From an uncultured Bacilli bacterium (GTDB lineage: Bacteria > Bacillota_I > Bacilli_A > RF39 > UBA660), in contig CAKOXW010000001.1 in assembly GCA_934130375.1 (NCBI GenBank), positions 1-64,000 on the forward strand: a stretch of DNA of 64,000 nucleotides, given 5' to 3'. The notes under the pieces were generated by a model. It was given only the letters and a program-made list of their open reading frames with translations, was not told the DNA's origin and did not search any database. Of this stretch, positions 30,896-40,005 are shown piece after piece. The position numbers were made by a program, and so were the translations under genes. Each line of letters begins with the position of its first letter. Within the stretch, counting starts at the first letter, position 1.

Positions 30896-32803
30896 ATGTT
30901 AATGGATAATAATATTGATAATCTAATAATTAATAATTTAAAAAGTCTATCAATTGATATGATTAATAATGCTAAAAGTGGACATCCTGGTATTGCGCTT
31001 GGCGCTACTAAAATTATATATACATTATATAAATATCATATGAATATAAACTATAAGGATGCAAATTGGCTTTCAAGAGATAGATTTGTTTTATCTGCTG
31101 GTCATGGTTCTTCACTTTTATATAGTATGCTTTATTATGCTGGTTTTTTAGAATTAGAAGATTTAAAAGGGTTTAGAAAAGTTAATTCAAATACACCTGG
31201 TCATCCAGAGATAACTACAAAAGGGGTTGATATATCTACAGGTCTTTTAGGTGAAGGACTTGGTAGCGCGGTTGGTATGGCTTTAGGTGAGGCATACTTA
31301 AGAAGTACAAATGATAATCATGTTAATTATTATACATATGTAATGTGTGGAGATGGCGATTTAGAAGAGGGACTTAGTTATGAAGCAATGTCTTTAGCAG
31401 GAACCCTAAAACTTAATAAATTAATTGTACTTTATGATTCAAATGATATTTCCTTAGATGGTAATATAAATGTTACTTTTAATGATAATATTGAATTAAG
31501 AATGAAATCTATGAACTGGAATTATATACGTGCAAATAACGATGTAAATGATATTGATTTAGCAATTAAGAATGCCAAGGTTTCAGATAAGCCAACATTA
31601 ATTGAAGTAAAAACTATAATTGGTGAGGGTTCTTTAAAGGAAGGCACTAATAAAGTTCATGGAAGTCCTTTAACATTAGAAGATATTTCAAAACTAAAAG
31701 AAAAATTAAATATTCCACTAACAGAGTTTTATACAGACAATAACTTAAGAAATGAATTAACTGAATACATTTATAGTAGAAGTTTAAGTAAATATAATGA
31801 AACTAAAGAATATGAAGAAATAGTATTAAATAAAATGAAGATTAATATTGATTTAAAAAGTTTAATAAATTCATATTATGAAAAAATAGATGAGCCATTA
31901 AGAGATACAAGTAATAAAATATTAAATGTAATTTCTGATAATACATATAGTTTTATCGGTGGGTCTGCTGATTTATTTTCATCTACTAAAACATATACTT
32001 ACAATGGTGGCGATTTTTCAAGTACTAATTACACTGGTAAAAATATATATTATGGTGTTAGAGAACATGCTATGGCTTCTTTATCAAATGGTATAGCATC
32101 AATAGGTTTAAGACCATATACATCAACATTTTTAGTATTTTCTGATTTCATGAAACCATCAATTAGACTTGCTTGTCTTATGAAATTGCCAGTTTTATAC
32201 ATATTTACTCATGATTCAATTACAGTAGGTGAAGATGGTGCTACACATGAACCTGTTGAACAATTATCAATGCTAAGGAGTATACCTAATTTAGTTGTAT
32301 ATAGGGTGGCGGATGCTAACGAACTTTTAAATTCATATAATGAAATACTAAAAAGCCACAAACCATCTGCCTTAATAGTATCTAAAAATATTAGTAAATT
32401 ATTACCAGTATGTGGTGATATAAAAAATGGCGCTTACATTGTAAAAAAAGAAACAGGCAGATTAAATGCTATATTAGTTGCAACTGGTACAGAAGTAAAT
32501 CTTGCTTTAAATGTAGCAAATTCCTTAGAAGAACAAGGTATTAACTTAAGAGTTGTAAGTATGCCTTCAATAGAATTGTTCTTAAATAGTGATATTCTAT
32601 ATCAAAAAGAAATATTACCTGATGGTTATAAGAAAATAGTACTTGAATATTCAAATTGTTTAGACTTTTATAGATTTACTACTTCTAAATATATAATTAA
32701 TATTAATACTTTTGGATGTAGTGGTGAATGTACTCAAGTTTTAAAAAAATACAATCTTGATTATGAAAGTGTAAAAAATCATATAATAGAAATTCTTAAA
32801 TAA
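30896..32803 (+). CDS. tkt: Transketolase
   Basis: 635 residues. Transfers two-carbon ketol units in the pentose phosphate pathway, using thiamine diphosphate. Visible motifs are AKSGHPGIALG (residues ~25-35), GPG-like STGLLGEGLGSAVGMA near 115, the ThDP motif CGDGDLEEGLSYEA near 150-163, and GVREHAMASLSNGIA near 385, then TFLVFSDFMKPSIRL. ATG 30896 is chosen because AGGTGA (30885-30890) is ideally spaced; a GTG at 30887 lies inside that site and an ATG at 30902 is further away. Position after lexA and before sirA-yneF matches Bacillus. Confidence 0.96.
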   Translation: MLMDNNIDNLIINNLKSLSIDMINNAKSGHPGIALGATKIIYTLYKYHMNINYKDANWLSRDRFVLSAGHGSSLLYSMLYYAGFLELEDLKGFRKVNSNTPGHPEITTKGVDISTGLLGEGLGSAVGMALGEAYLRSTNDNHVNYYTYVMCGDGDLEEGLSYEAMSLAGTLKLNKLIVLYDSNDISLDGNINVTFNDNIELRMKSMNWNYIRANNDVNDIDLAIKNAKVSDKPTLIEVKTIIGEGSLKEGTNKVHGSPLTLEDISKLKEKLNIPLTEFYTDNNLRNELTEYIYSRSLSKYNETKEYEEIVLNKMKINIDLKSLINSYYEKIDEPLRDTSNKILNVISDNTYSFIGGSADLFSSTKTYTYNGGDFSSTNYTGKNIYYGVREHAMASLSNGIASIGLRPYTSTFLVFSDFMKPSIRLACLMKLPVLYIFTHDSITVGEDGATHEPVEQLSMLRSIPNLVVYRVADANELLNSYNEILKSHKPSALIVSKNISKLLPVCGDIKNGAYIVKKETGRLNAILVATGTEVNLALNVANSLEEQGINLRVVSMPSIELFLNSDILYQKEILPDGYKKIVLEYSNCLDFYRFTTSKYIININTFGCSGECTQVLKKYNLDYESVKNHIIEILK

Positions 32804-32856
32804 ATTTCGACAAAATAGTAGTTCTTGTAATATTACTCTTATAATAGAGGTGAGTT

Positions 32857-33285
32857 ATGAGAACTTATTATGCATTTTTAATAAAAGATTCTTTAGTTGA
32901 TTTTTATTCAAAAAGACCATATTCTTTATATAGAATATTAGAACAAATATATAAATTAAAAAATAATGATATAGTACTTGGTTATAGATTATTAGAACAA
33001 GTTACTAATCATTTTGGATGTGATGCTGATAAATTTTTATACAAAAGACATTATAATGAACTTGAGTATTCAAAAATAGATAATAGACATATTATTAAAA
33101 ATTTATATTCAGAAGAAGTTACTTTTCTAAAAGTATTTCATACACATATAAAAATGAAAACTAATAATAATTATTCATCATTTTTTGAAACTATGAAAGA
33201 GTATAACAAAAATATATTTATTTGTGACTTTGAAAATGAAGATTTCTTTTGGCTTAATAAAATCAATTTTGAAACTCTTGTATAA
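32857..33285 (+). CDS. sirA: SirA-like sporulation inhibitor of replication
   Basis: 142 residues. The N-terminus MRTYYAFLIKDSLVDFYSK matches the start of B. subtilis SirA (YneE; YYTYLIKEEFANHY pattern), and the C-terminal FICDFENEDFFWLN matches its MDF...WLN end. SirA binds the DnaA N-terminal domain and blocks replication initiation at the start of sporulation. Gene order tkt-sirA-yneF is the Bacillus order, which strengthens the call. A TATAAT -10 element lies at 32840-32845 and GAGGTGAG before ATG 32857. Confidence 0.8.
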   Translation: MRTYYAFLIKDSLVDFYSKRPYSLYRILEQIYKLKNNDIVLGYRLLEQVTNHFGCDADKFLYKRHYNELEYSKIDNRHIIKNLYSEEVTFLKVFHTHIKMKTNNNYSSFFETMKEYNKNIFICDFENEDFFWLNKINFETLV

Positions 33286-33322
33286 TTTTATAATTTAATG
33301 TACAATTGAAATGGAGGTAATT

Positions 33323-33538
33323 ATGGAATTATTATTTGATATATTAAAAGTTTTATTTGGTTTAATAGTTGGTGCGGTAATTGGATTTTTCGTATGTAAA
33401 AAGTATATGAAAAAATATCTTAAAGATAATCCACCAATAAATGAGCAAATGATTAAAACAATGATGATGCAGATGGGTAGAACACCTAGTCAAAAACAAA
33501 TAAATCAAATGATGAAAGCGATGAACAAAAATATGTAG
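33323..33538 (+). CDS. yneF: YneF family (UPF0154) small membrane protein
   Basis: 71 residues: an N-terminal membrane helix with a glycine zipper (LFGLIVGAVIGFFVCKKYM) and the conserved family tail NPPINEQMIKTMMMQMGRTPSQKQINQMMK. Function unknown. ATG 33323 follows GGAGGT at 33313-33318; an in-frame ATG at 33311 overlaps that site. Synteny with sirA and tkt as in Bacillus. Confidence 0.95.
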   Translation: MELLFDILKVLFGLIVGAVIGFFVCKKYMKKYLKDNPPINEQMIKTMMMQMGRTPSQKQINQMMKAMNKNM

Positions 33539-33553
33539 TCATCGCTTTTTTTC
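33515..33553 (+). terminator. Terminator of yneF
   Basis: 10-bp perfect stem AAAGCGATGA/TCATCGCTTT (33515-33524 with 33539-33548), 14-nt loop containing the stop codon, T-run. Confidence 0.8.
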
Positions 33554-34668
33554 TATTTTTCAATTATTTTATTTAATTCTAAATTTATAGTTTTATTTAC
33601 ATCTTTTGTTTTAAGAGCATAAATAGAATTTGCTTTATACTCTAAACTAAGTAATTCTTTATTACCACTATAATTATTTACTATAGGTAATGTAATATCA
33701 TCTTTAATACTCTTAAAATATTTTCTACCAACCTTATTAAAACCTAATATTCTAACATAGCAAGTAGGAACATAATCGTTTTTAATATCAAGTAATATAT
33801 ACAATAATATTCTTTTAATTCTACTATAAGTATATCTTTTTGTTTTTACAAGACTGATAAATTCTTCTAATGTATTACTCTTAGTTATATATTCCTTAAA
33901 TCTTTTATCAATTCCTTCTTTGCAATCATGATAAATAGATAAATCAGAACAAGATAATATTTTATATTTTATTAAATCAAAATAATCATCTATTTTTATA
34001 TTACTTATATATTTATCAACATTTTTTGGAATACTTTCTTTATAATCAATATTATTAAATATTGCATCTCTTATTGCAGAAGCACTTGAAATATTAGATA
34101 GTTCTCTACCATGGTAATCATTTGTTCTTTTAATTCCATATGGTTTTATATTGTATTTATTATTTATAATTGTATTTATATAAGAAGTCGCTAAAATGTC
34201 GTTTGGAGTATCTATTTTTATTTTACTTAAGAATTCTAAGGATTTAGAACATGAAGTAGGGTAACTATAACCTAAATCTAAGTATTTCTTAACTAATTTA
34301 TCATAATCCTTGTGCTTCTTAGTATTAATAACTGTATAAAAATCATCTAAGTTGTTTCTCTCAGTACCAAATACTAAAGTATCTATTTTTAATTCATTTA
34401 ATATTTTTAAAGCACCATCTGCAAAGATATCAGCATTATTAATTCCATAATAAATAGGTAATTCTATAACCATATCAACATTGTTATCTAAAAGTATTCT
34501 AGTTTTATCCCATTTATTTATAACTGATACATCTGCTCTTTGTGTAAAATTGCCATTTAATATTACAATTATTATTGAATTTTTAAATAATTCCTTAATT
34601 TTATTAATTTGGTATACATGTCCATTATGAAATGGATTATATTCTGCTATAATTCCAATTACATTCAT
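33553..34668 (-). CDS. tmcAL: tRNA(Met) cytidine acetate ligase TmcAL
   Basis: 371 residues, YlbM/DUF795 family. It acetylates the wobble cytidine of elongator tRNA-Met, using acetate and ATP. The nucleotidyltransferase HxGH motif is EYNPFHNGH (residues 9-17); NGNFTQRADVSVINKW near 40-55 and FGTERNN near 100 are typical. The ATG shares one base with the stop of the dCMP deaminase gene (TAATG), so the two are co-transcribed. Confidence 0.93.
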   Translation of the reverse strand: MNVIGIIAEYNPFHNGHVYQINKIKELFKNSIIIVILNGNFTQRADVSVINKWDKTRILLDNNVDMVIELPIYYGINNADIFADGALKILNELKIDTLVFGTERNNLDDFYTVINTKKHKDYDKLVKKYLDLGYSYPTSCSKSLEFLSKIKIDTPNDILATSYINTIINNKYNIKPYGIKRTNDYHGRELSNISSASAIRDAIFNNIDYKESIPKNVDKYISNIKIDDYFDLIKYKILSCSDLSIYHDCKEGIDKRFKEYITKSNTLEEFISLVKTKRYTYSRIKRILLYILLDIKNDYVPTCYVRILGFNKVGRKYFKSIKDDITLPIVNNYSGNKELLSLEYKANSIYALKTKDVNKTINLELNKIIEK

Positions 34669-35156
34669 TAGTAACCAAGTGTTCCTTCTAGAGTTTCATC
34701 ATTATCAATGTATTCTTGTACTTCAATTTTTGTATAATTTTCTTTATCATTTCTTACATAAATATTCTTAATACCAGCATTTATAATAACTCTTTTGCAC
34801 ATAGCACATGGTCTAGCATCAGAAACATACGATCCATCATTAAAATTCTTACCAACTAAATATATATCAGCGTCAATCATATCGCTTCTTTTCGCACTTA
34901 TTATTGCATTTTGTTCACCATGGATACTTCTACATAATTCGTATCTTTCTCCTCTTGGTATATTTAGTTTCTCTCTCATACAATATTTTAAATCACTACA
35001 ATTCTTTCTTCCACGTGGTGCGCCATTATAACCAGTTGATATAATTTCATCATTTTTAACAATAACTGCACCGAAATTTCTTCTTATACATGTACTCCTT
35101 TCAAGCACTGACTCAGCAATATCTAAATAGTAATTAACTTTTTCAATTCTTTCCAT
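34668..35156 (-). CDS. Deoxycytidylate (dCMP) deaminase, ComEB-like
   Basis: 162 residues. Converts dCMP to dUMP for thymidylate synthesis. The zinc site is HGEQNAI (His and catalytic Glu) and PCAMCKRV; the N-terminal STCIRRNFGAVIVKND and GYNGAPRG are family-typical. The start is ATG at 35156 (MERIEKVNYY) with GAGGTG before it; an upstream TTG at 35168 would place the ribosome binding site inside the gene. Confidence 0.94.
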   Translation of the reverse strand: MERIEKVNYYLDIAESVLERSTCIRRNFGAVIVKNDEIISTGYNGAPRGRKNCSDLKYCMREKLNIPRGERYELCRSIHGEQNAIISAKRSDMIDADIYLVGKNFNDGSYVSDARPCAMCKRVIINAGIKNIYVRNDKENYTKIEVQEYIDNDETLEGTLGY

Positions 35157-35239
35157 AAAACACCTCAACTCTATATTAGCACAAATTTAGTAATTGCAAA
35201 AGTGAAAAATTATGATAAAATTAAATTGGAGGTAATGGT

Positions 35240-35809
35240 ATGAACAATGACATTATGGAAGCAACAAATAGAATAGCATTTAAAACAAAACAAGGAAAAA
35301 TATCAATTGATGCGACTAAAATAGGAGATAGTTATTATTTATTAGTTAATTCAAAAGATAATGCACATATTTCTGGTATTGAACTAGATAGTCCTTACTT
35401 ACTTTTATTTTTGGATAAAATAATATTAGAAGGTGATAATATTACTGTCTTAGCAACCGGTAGAGAAAATGTTAAATTAGAAAGTATTTATAAAGTAGAG
35501 GATGATATGCTTTATAAAACTAATAGACTAGTAATTCCTGAACCTGAAGAAGGTGTTAAAGAAATTAATCTAGCGTTTTGTCTAACTGATATTATAGATA
35601 TAAAAGCGGATATGGACTTAATTAGTTATCTTGCCAAGAATTCGTATTTATATGGCGACAATAAGTTATTAACTAAATATGGAATATATGTACCAATATT
35701 CGAAGTAATAGAAGGGTACAAAGATGGAAATGATGATAAAAATAAAGTGATGAATAAAACTAAACTTAAAGTAATTAATGGAGGTTTAAGAAATACAAAG
35801 AAGCAGTAA
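35240..35809 (+). CDS. Conserved-looking hypothetical protein
   Basis: 189 residues, not recognised. The N-terminal half is beta-rich (RIAFKTKQGKISIDATKIGDSYYLLV) and the C-terminal half is mixed, ending in a basic tail (KLKVINGGLRNTKKQ). No signal peptide or membrane segment. GGAGGT precedes ATG 35240, and a terminator follows, so the gene is monocistronic. No function can be suggested from its neighbours. Confidence 0.7.
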   Translation: MNNDIMEATNRIAFKTKQGKISIDATKIGDSYYLLVNSKDNAHISGIELDSPYLLLFLDKIILEGDNITVLATGRENVKLESIYKVEDDMLYKTNRLVIPEPEEGVKEINLAFCLTDIIDIKADMDLISYLAKNSYLYGDNKLLTKYGIYVPIFEVIEGYKDGNDDKNKVMNKTKLKVINGGLRNTKKQ

Positions 35810-35827
35810 AATTTTACTGTTTTTTTA
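35804..35827 (+). terminator. Terminator of the hypothetical gene at 35240
   Basis: CAGTAA/TTACTG stem around AATT (35804-35819) followed by a T-run. Confidence 0.7.
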
Positions 35828-35896
35828 AATATTAGAGTTATTATAAAATGTTATAACATAATTATTTTGAAGTTACTTTTTAGTTAATTTGACATT

Positions 35897-35919
35897 TTTA
35901 GATATACTATTTAGATATA
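35897..35919 (+). repeat. Direct repeat in the promoter of the XRE regulator
   Basis: TTTAGATATA occurs at 35897-35906 and 35910-35919 (13-bp period), spanning two possible -10 elements (TATACT 35903-35908, TATAAT 35916-35921). TTGACA lies at 35889-35894. Possible operator for autoregulation. Confidence 0.4.
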
Positions 35920-35938
35920 ATTTGCCTAGGTGAATATT

Positions 35939-36292
35939 ATGTTTATAGGTAGTAGATTAAAAAATTTAAGAATTAAAAATAATATGACACAAGAAGAATT
36001 AGGTAATAAGTTAAATGTAACAAAAGTATCAGTATGTTGTTACGAAAGAAATATAAGAACACCAAGTCTTGAAACGTTAGAAGATTTAGTTGATATATTT
36101 AATGTGTCATCTGATTATTTTCTTGGCAAAGATATTCCAGTTGTAAAAGAGGGTTCTAAGCCTTATGGGGCATATGTATCTAAAGAAGAATTAATGTTTC
36201 TTAAAAAATTAAGACTTAATAAAGAACTTCATAAAACGATTATGGAAGACCCAAAAAGAATGGTTGAATTAATTGATAAAAAACTTAAGTAA
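35939..36292 (+). CDS. XRE-family helix-turn-helix transcriptional regulator
   Basis: 117 residues. The Cro/CI-type DNA-binding domain is RLKNLRIKNNMTQEELGNKLNVTKVSVCCYERNIR-like (residues ~5-62), with the recognition helix in TKVSVCCYE and the SSDYFLG ending common to these repressors. The C-terminal ~45 residues are basic and unassigned. ATG 35939 follows TAGGTGA; a GTG at 35930 is within that site. No prophage genes are nearby, so it is probably a house regulator. Unusual is the Cys-Cys pair within the recognition helix. Confidence 0.85.
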   Translation: MFIGSRLKNLRIKNNMTQEELGNKLNVTKVSVCCYERNIRTPSLETLEDLVDIFNVSSDYFLGKDIPVVKEGSKPYGAYVSKEELMFLKKLRLNKELHKTIMEDPKRMVELIDKKLK

Positions 36293-36311
36293 TGCTTTTG
36301 CATTATTTTTA
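36290..36311 (+). terminator. Terminator of the XRE gene
   Basis: 6-bp stem TAATGC/GCATTA with TTTT loop, T-run. Confidence 0.75.
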
Positions 36312-36351
36312 ATTATATGGTACAATATATTTAAGAATAAAGGGTGATATT

Positions 36352-37626
36352 ATGTACATAGTGGATTTAATTAATAAAAAAAGGAATAATGGTAAATTTT
36401 CAAAAGATGAAATAGATTTTATTGTTAATGGATTTGTTAAAGATGAAATTAAGGATTATCAAATGTCTTCTTTATTGATGGCAATTTGTATAAATGGTCT
36501 TGATAGTGAAGAAACAGTTAATTTAACAGAGAGTATGTTAAATAGTGGCAAAATTATTGATTTAAGTAGTATACCTGGTGTGAAAGTTGACAAACACTCA
36601 ACAGGTGGTGTTGGTGATAAGACTACTTTAGTTGTCGCACCGATTGTAGCAGCACTTGGTATTCCCGTTGTAAAAATGAGTGGTAGAGGTCTTGGTTACA
36701 CAGGTGGTACAGTTGATAAATTAGAATCTATTTTAAACTACAATGTCAATTTATCTATGGATGAAATGATAAAAGAAGTTCACGATATAAATGTATGTAT
36801 CGCAACAACTTCTCAAGACCTTGCGCCTGCTGATAAAAAAATCTATGCACTTCGTGATGTAACTGGTACAGTATCATCAAAATCCCTAATTGCTGCGTCA
36901 ATCATGAGTAAAAAATTAGCAAGTGGTGCGGATAAGATATTACTCGATGTTAAATATGGACGCGGGGCATTACTTGAAACTAAAGAAGAAGCAGTTGACC
37001 TTGCTAAATTAATGGTGTACATAGGCAATAGTCATAGAAAAGAAACAAGAGCGTTAATAAGTAATATGAATTATCCACTTGGCAATATGGTTGGTAATTC
37101 TCTTGAAGTAAAAGAAGCTATGGAAATATTAAATGGTGGTGGCAACAAAGATTTAAGAGATTTATGCGTTGTTTTAGCGACCTACATGGTAAGTATGGCT
37201 AAGAATATGGATTATATGCAAGCACAAGGAGAAGTTTTAAGAGTAATTAGAACAAAAGAAGCATATAATAAATTCTTAGAACTTGTTAAATATCAAGGTG
37301 GAGATATAAATAACTTAAATATTTCTAATTATATTATTAATGTATCAGCAGATAAAGATGGTTATATAAATGATATAGATGCTCTAAAAATTGCAGAATG
37401 TTCATTAAATTTAGGTAGTGGTAGAAAGACAAAAGAAGATACTATAGACCATAGTGTTGGCATTGAAATTGTAAAACATGTATCAGAATATGTACATGTA
37501 GGTGAAGTAATTGCTAAAGTGTATGTTGGTAATAAAGAAATAGATTATAATGAAGTAAAAAATGCTTTTGTAATAGAGGATGTACAAAAAGCAAAAGAAC
37601 CAATTATATATGGAATTATTAAATAA
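36352..37626 (+). CDS. pdp: Pyrimidine-nucleoside phosphorylase
   Basis: 424 residues. Cleaves uridine and thymidine with phosphate for nucleoside salvage. The family signature SGRGLGYTGGTVDKLESI is near residue 108-125, preceded by KHSTGGVGDKTT (phosphate/substrate site) near 80; DVKYGRGALLET is near 200. The length and C-terminal beta domain are normal. It could equally be called thymidine phosphorylase (deoA); Firmicutes members are usually the broader Pdp type. Confidence 0.94.
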   Translation: MYIVDLINKKRNNGKFSKDEIDFIVNGFVKDEIKDYQMSSLLMAICINGLDSEETVNLTESMLNSGKIIDLSSIPGVKVDKHSTGGVGDKTTLVVAPIVAALGIPVVKMSGRGLGYTGGTVDKLESILNYNVNLSMDEMIKEVHDINVCIATTSQDLAPADKKIYALRDVTGTVSSKSLIAASIMSKKLASGADKILLDVKYGRGALLETKEEAVDLAKLMVYIGNSHRKETRALISNMNYPLGNMVGNSLEVKEAMEILNGGGNKDLRDLCVVLATYMVSMAKNMDYMQAQGEVLRVIRTKEAYNKFLELVKYQGGDINNLNISNYIINVSADKDGYINDIDALKIAECSLNLGSGRKTKEDTIDHSVGIEIVKHVSEYVHVGEVIAKVYVGNKEIDYNEVKNAFVIEDVQKAKEPIIYGIIK

Positions 37627-37652
37627 GATAAGGGTAACTTTATCTTTTTTTT
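37625..37652 (+). terminator. Terminator of pdp
   Basis: 7-bp stem AAGATAA/TTATCTT (37625-37631 with 37640-37646), 8-nt loop, T-run. Confidence 0.8.
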
Positions 37653-37713
37653 AAAAAGTGCTAGATAAATATTTATAATCATTATATAATGATTAAGGAA
37701 AGTAGGTAGTAAT

Positions 37714-38157
37714 ATGAATGAGTATTTAGAAAGCATAAGAATTTTATTAGAAATAGATGAACCTAATATGGAATTAGTAGACCTTATTAAGTCATTTCCT
37801 ATTAAGTTAATTGATGGTGCTAATAGTTTATTTAGTAATCCTGAATTTGAATTATCAACAAAAGAAGAAGATACTAATTATAGAATATTAAAAAAAGATA
37901 AAAGAATTCGTTTATCATCTGAAGTCGCTGGTACTAAAAGAATATTAAATTTATATGAGTGTCTTTGTGATGATGATATAAAGGAATTTGCGGATTTCAC
38001 TAAATTTGATAGTGAACATGGTAAAATAGGTAGCATTATGTCAGATGACTATTTTATATATGGTAATAAAGAAGTTACTTCAGTAAGAAGTACTGATAAA
38101 GAAACTATTTCATATACAAGTAAACTAAAAAAATCTAATGTAAAATGTAAAAAGTAA
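37714..38157 (+). CDS. Hypothetical cytoplasmic protein
   Basis: 147 residues, no family recognised. It is acidic at the N-terminus (MNEYLESIRILLEIDEPNMELVDLIKSF), has no membrane segment, and ends in a Lys-rich tail (KLKKSNVKCKK). A weak promoter (TAGATA 37662-37667, TATAAT 37685-37690, 17-bp spacing) and its own terminator suggest a monocistronic gene. Confidence 0.7.
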   Translation: MNEYLESIRILLEIDEPNMELVDLIKSFPIKLIDGANSLFSNPEFELSTKEEDTNYRILKKDKRIRLSSEVAGTKRILNLYECLCDDDIKEFADFTKFDSEHGKIGSIMSDDYFIYGNKEVTSVRSTDKETISYTSKLKKSNVKCKK

Positions 38158-38179
38158 GATGCAATACATCTTATTTTTT
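38155..38179 (+). terminator. Terminator overlapping the stop of the gene at 37714
   Basis: 7-bp perfect stem TAAGATG/CATCTTA (38155-38161 with 38167-38173), loop CAATA, T-run. Confidence 0.85.
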
Positions 38180-38202
38180 GTTATACTATTGTTGGTGATG
38201 TT

Positions 38203-38835
38203 ATGTATTTTAATTATAATGATAATAAATATGAAATAGTTATAATAAGAAAAAATAATAAAAATACATATATAAGAGTTAAGGATGATTTAAAAATATA
38301 TGTTACTACAAGTTTGTTTACTAGTGATAATATGATTTCTAAATTAATAACTGAGAATTATAGTACTATAACAAGGATGATTGATAAAGAAGAATTAAAA
38401 GTAAAAAGAAATGAAAAGTGTATGATACTTGGAATGGAAGTAGATGTTATTCAGTTATCTATTGTTGATAGTTATGAGTTTAGTGATAATAAGTTGTATG
38501 TTAAAGATATATCTAAGTTAGATAAGTACTTAAAGTCTTTTACTGAGACTATATTTAAAGAAAGACTTGATAAGATATATTCTACTTTTGAAAGTGTTCC
38601 TTATCCTAAATTAAAGATTAGACGTATGACAACAAGGTGGGGTGTTTGTAATAAGAAAGATAAAAGTATTACTCTTAATTCAGAATTAATAAAGATGGAT
38701 TTAAAGTATTTAGATTATGTTATTGTTCATGAATTATCTCACTTTATATACTTTGATCATTCTAAGAATTTTTGGGCTACTGTATCAAAGTATTGTCCTA
38801 AATATAAAGAACTAAGAAAGGAAATGAGAGAATGA
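38203..38835 (+). CDS. YgjP/DUF45-type zinc metallopeptidase
   Basis: 210 residues. The C-terminal half contains the zinc-binding motif VIVHELSHFIYFDHSKNFW: HELSH plus a third His in DHSKNFW, as in the YgjP/SprT-like family. The motif MTTRWGVCNKKDKSITLNSELI before it is also family-typical. The physiological substrate is unknown. The stop codon (TGA) overlaps the start of the next gene by 4 bases, so they are coupled. Confidence 0.85.
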   Translation: MYFNYNDNKYEIVIIRKNNKNTYIRVKDDLKIYVTTSLFTSDNMISKLITENYSTITRMIDKEELKVKRNEKCMILGMEVDVIQLSIVDSYEFSDNKLYVKDISKLDKYLKSFTETIFKERLDKIYSTFESVPYPKLKIRRMTTRWGVCNKKDKSITLNSELIKMDLKYLDYVIVHELSHFIYFDHSKNFWATVSKYCPKYKELRKEMRE

Positions 38836-39542
38836 TAATAACTAGTATTGATAATAAGAAGATTAAGGAATTATGTAAATTATATGATAAGAAATATAGA
38901 AAAGATAGTGATTTATTTATAGTAGAAGGTGAACACTTAGTAACTGAAGCTAATAAGCATGGATTATTAGAAGAAGTTTATTCTCTTAATCCAGTTGATT
39001 ATGATAATGTAACATTAGTAAGTGAAGCTGTAATGAAAAAGATTACTTCTCTTACAAGTGTACCAAGTATGATAGGGGTTTGTAAAAAAATTAAGGAAAA
39101 GGAATTAGGTGATAGAATACTTATACTTGATAATATTCAAGACCCAGGTAATTTAGGTACTATCATTAGAAGTGCAGTTGCGTTTTCAATAGATACAATC
39201 GTACTTAGTTGCGATACAGTTGATTTATATAATCCTAAAGTTATAAGAGCAACACAAGGTATGATATTTACAAGTAATATTATAGTAAGAGATTTAATAC
39301 CTTTTGTAAAAACTTTAAATGATTATAAAAAATATACGACTAATGTAGTTTGTGGAACTGAATTAAAAAGTGTAGAAAAAAATAATAAATATGCTATAAT
39401 AATGGGTAACGAAGGACAAGGTGTAAGAAAAGATTTAGCCAAGTTGTGTGATGAAGCAATTTATATTAATATGAACCCTTTGTGTGAAAGTTTAAATGTT
39501 GCGATAGCAACTAGTATTATTCTTTATGAATTTAGTAAGTAG
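38832..39542 (+). CDS. TrmH/SpoU-family RNA 2'-O-methyltransferase
   Basis: 236 residues. The SpoU-type knotted methyltransferase motifs are complete: LDNIQDPGNLGTIIRSA (motif 1), IIMGNEGQGVR (motif 2) and LCESLNVAIATSIILYE (motif 3). An N-terminal substrate-binding domain with FIVEGEHLVTEA precedes them. Members modify rRNA or tRNA ribose with SAM; the exact site cannot be told. The gene lies between the metallopeptidase and rimM with overlaps or short gaps, so a single operon runs to trmD. Confidence 0.93.
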   Translation: MIITSIDNKKIKELCKLYDKKYRKDSDLFIVEGEHLVTEANKHGLLEEVYSLNPVDYDNVTLVSEAVMKKITSLTSVPSMIGVCKKIKEKELGDRILILDNIQDPGNLGTIIRSAVAFSIDTIVLSCDTVDLYNPKVIRATQGMIFTSNIIVRDLIPFVKTLNDYKKYTTNVVCGTELKSVEKNNKYAIIMGNEGQGVRKDLAKLCDEAIYINMNPLCESLNVAIATSIILYEFSK

Positions 39543-39549
39543 GTGAGTT

Positions 39550-40005
39550 ATGATAAAAATTGGTAAATATGTAAATACTCATGGAATTAAAGGTGAAATT
39601 AGAATACTTAGTAATTTTTCTAGAAAAGATTTAGTATTCATACCTAATAATAAGATATATATTAAGGATAAAGAATTTATAATTGATAAATATAGGCATC
39701 ATAAGGAATTTGATATGGTTACTCTAAAAGGTATTAACAATATAAATGATATAGAGTACTTAAAAGGTAATTATGTGTATGTAGAAGATATAAATGAATT
39801 TATAGATGAAGATATTTATAAGTATCAAATTAATATTAATAATAAACTCTATAACGCTAAGGAAATAATTAATAATAATGGTAATAAGATTTTAGTGCTT
39901 TCTAATGATAAGATGATACCTTTCGTACCTGATTTTATTATTAGAAAAGATTATGAAAATAAAATAATATATATGAAACTTATAGATGGGCTTTGGGAGG
40001 ATTAA
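39550..40005 (+). CDS. rimM: 16S rRNA processing protein RimM
   Basis: 151 residues, a little shorter than the usual ~170. The N-terminal motif IGKYVNTHGIKGEIRIL is the RimM signature and the C-terminal PRC-barrel-like part ends MIPFVPDFIIRKD...IDGLWED. It assists 30S assembly around the S19 head region. The stop abuts trmD directly (no gap), as in other Firmicutes. Confidence 0.9.
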   Translation: MIKIGKYVNTHGIKGEIRILSNFSRKDLVFIPNNKIYIKDKEFIIDKYRHHKEFDMVTLKGINNINDIEYLKGNYVYVEDINEFIDEDIYKYQININNKLYNAKEIINNNGNKILVLSNDKMIPFVPDFIIRKDYENKIIYMKLIDGLWED

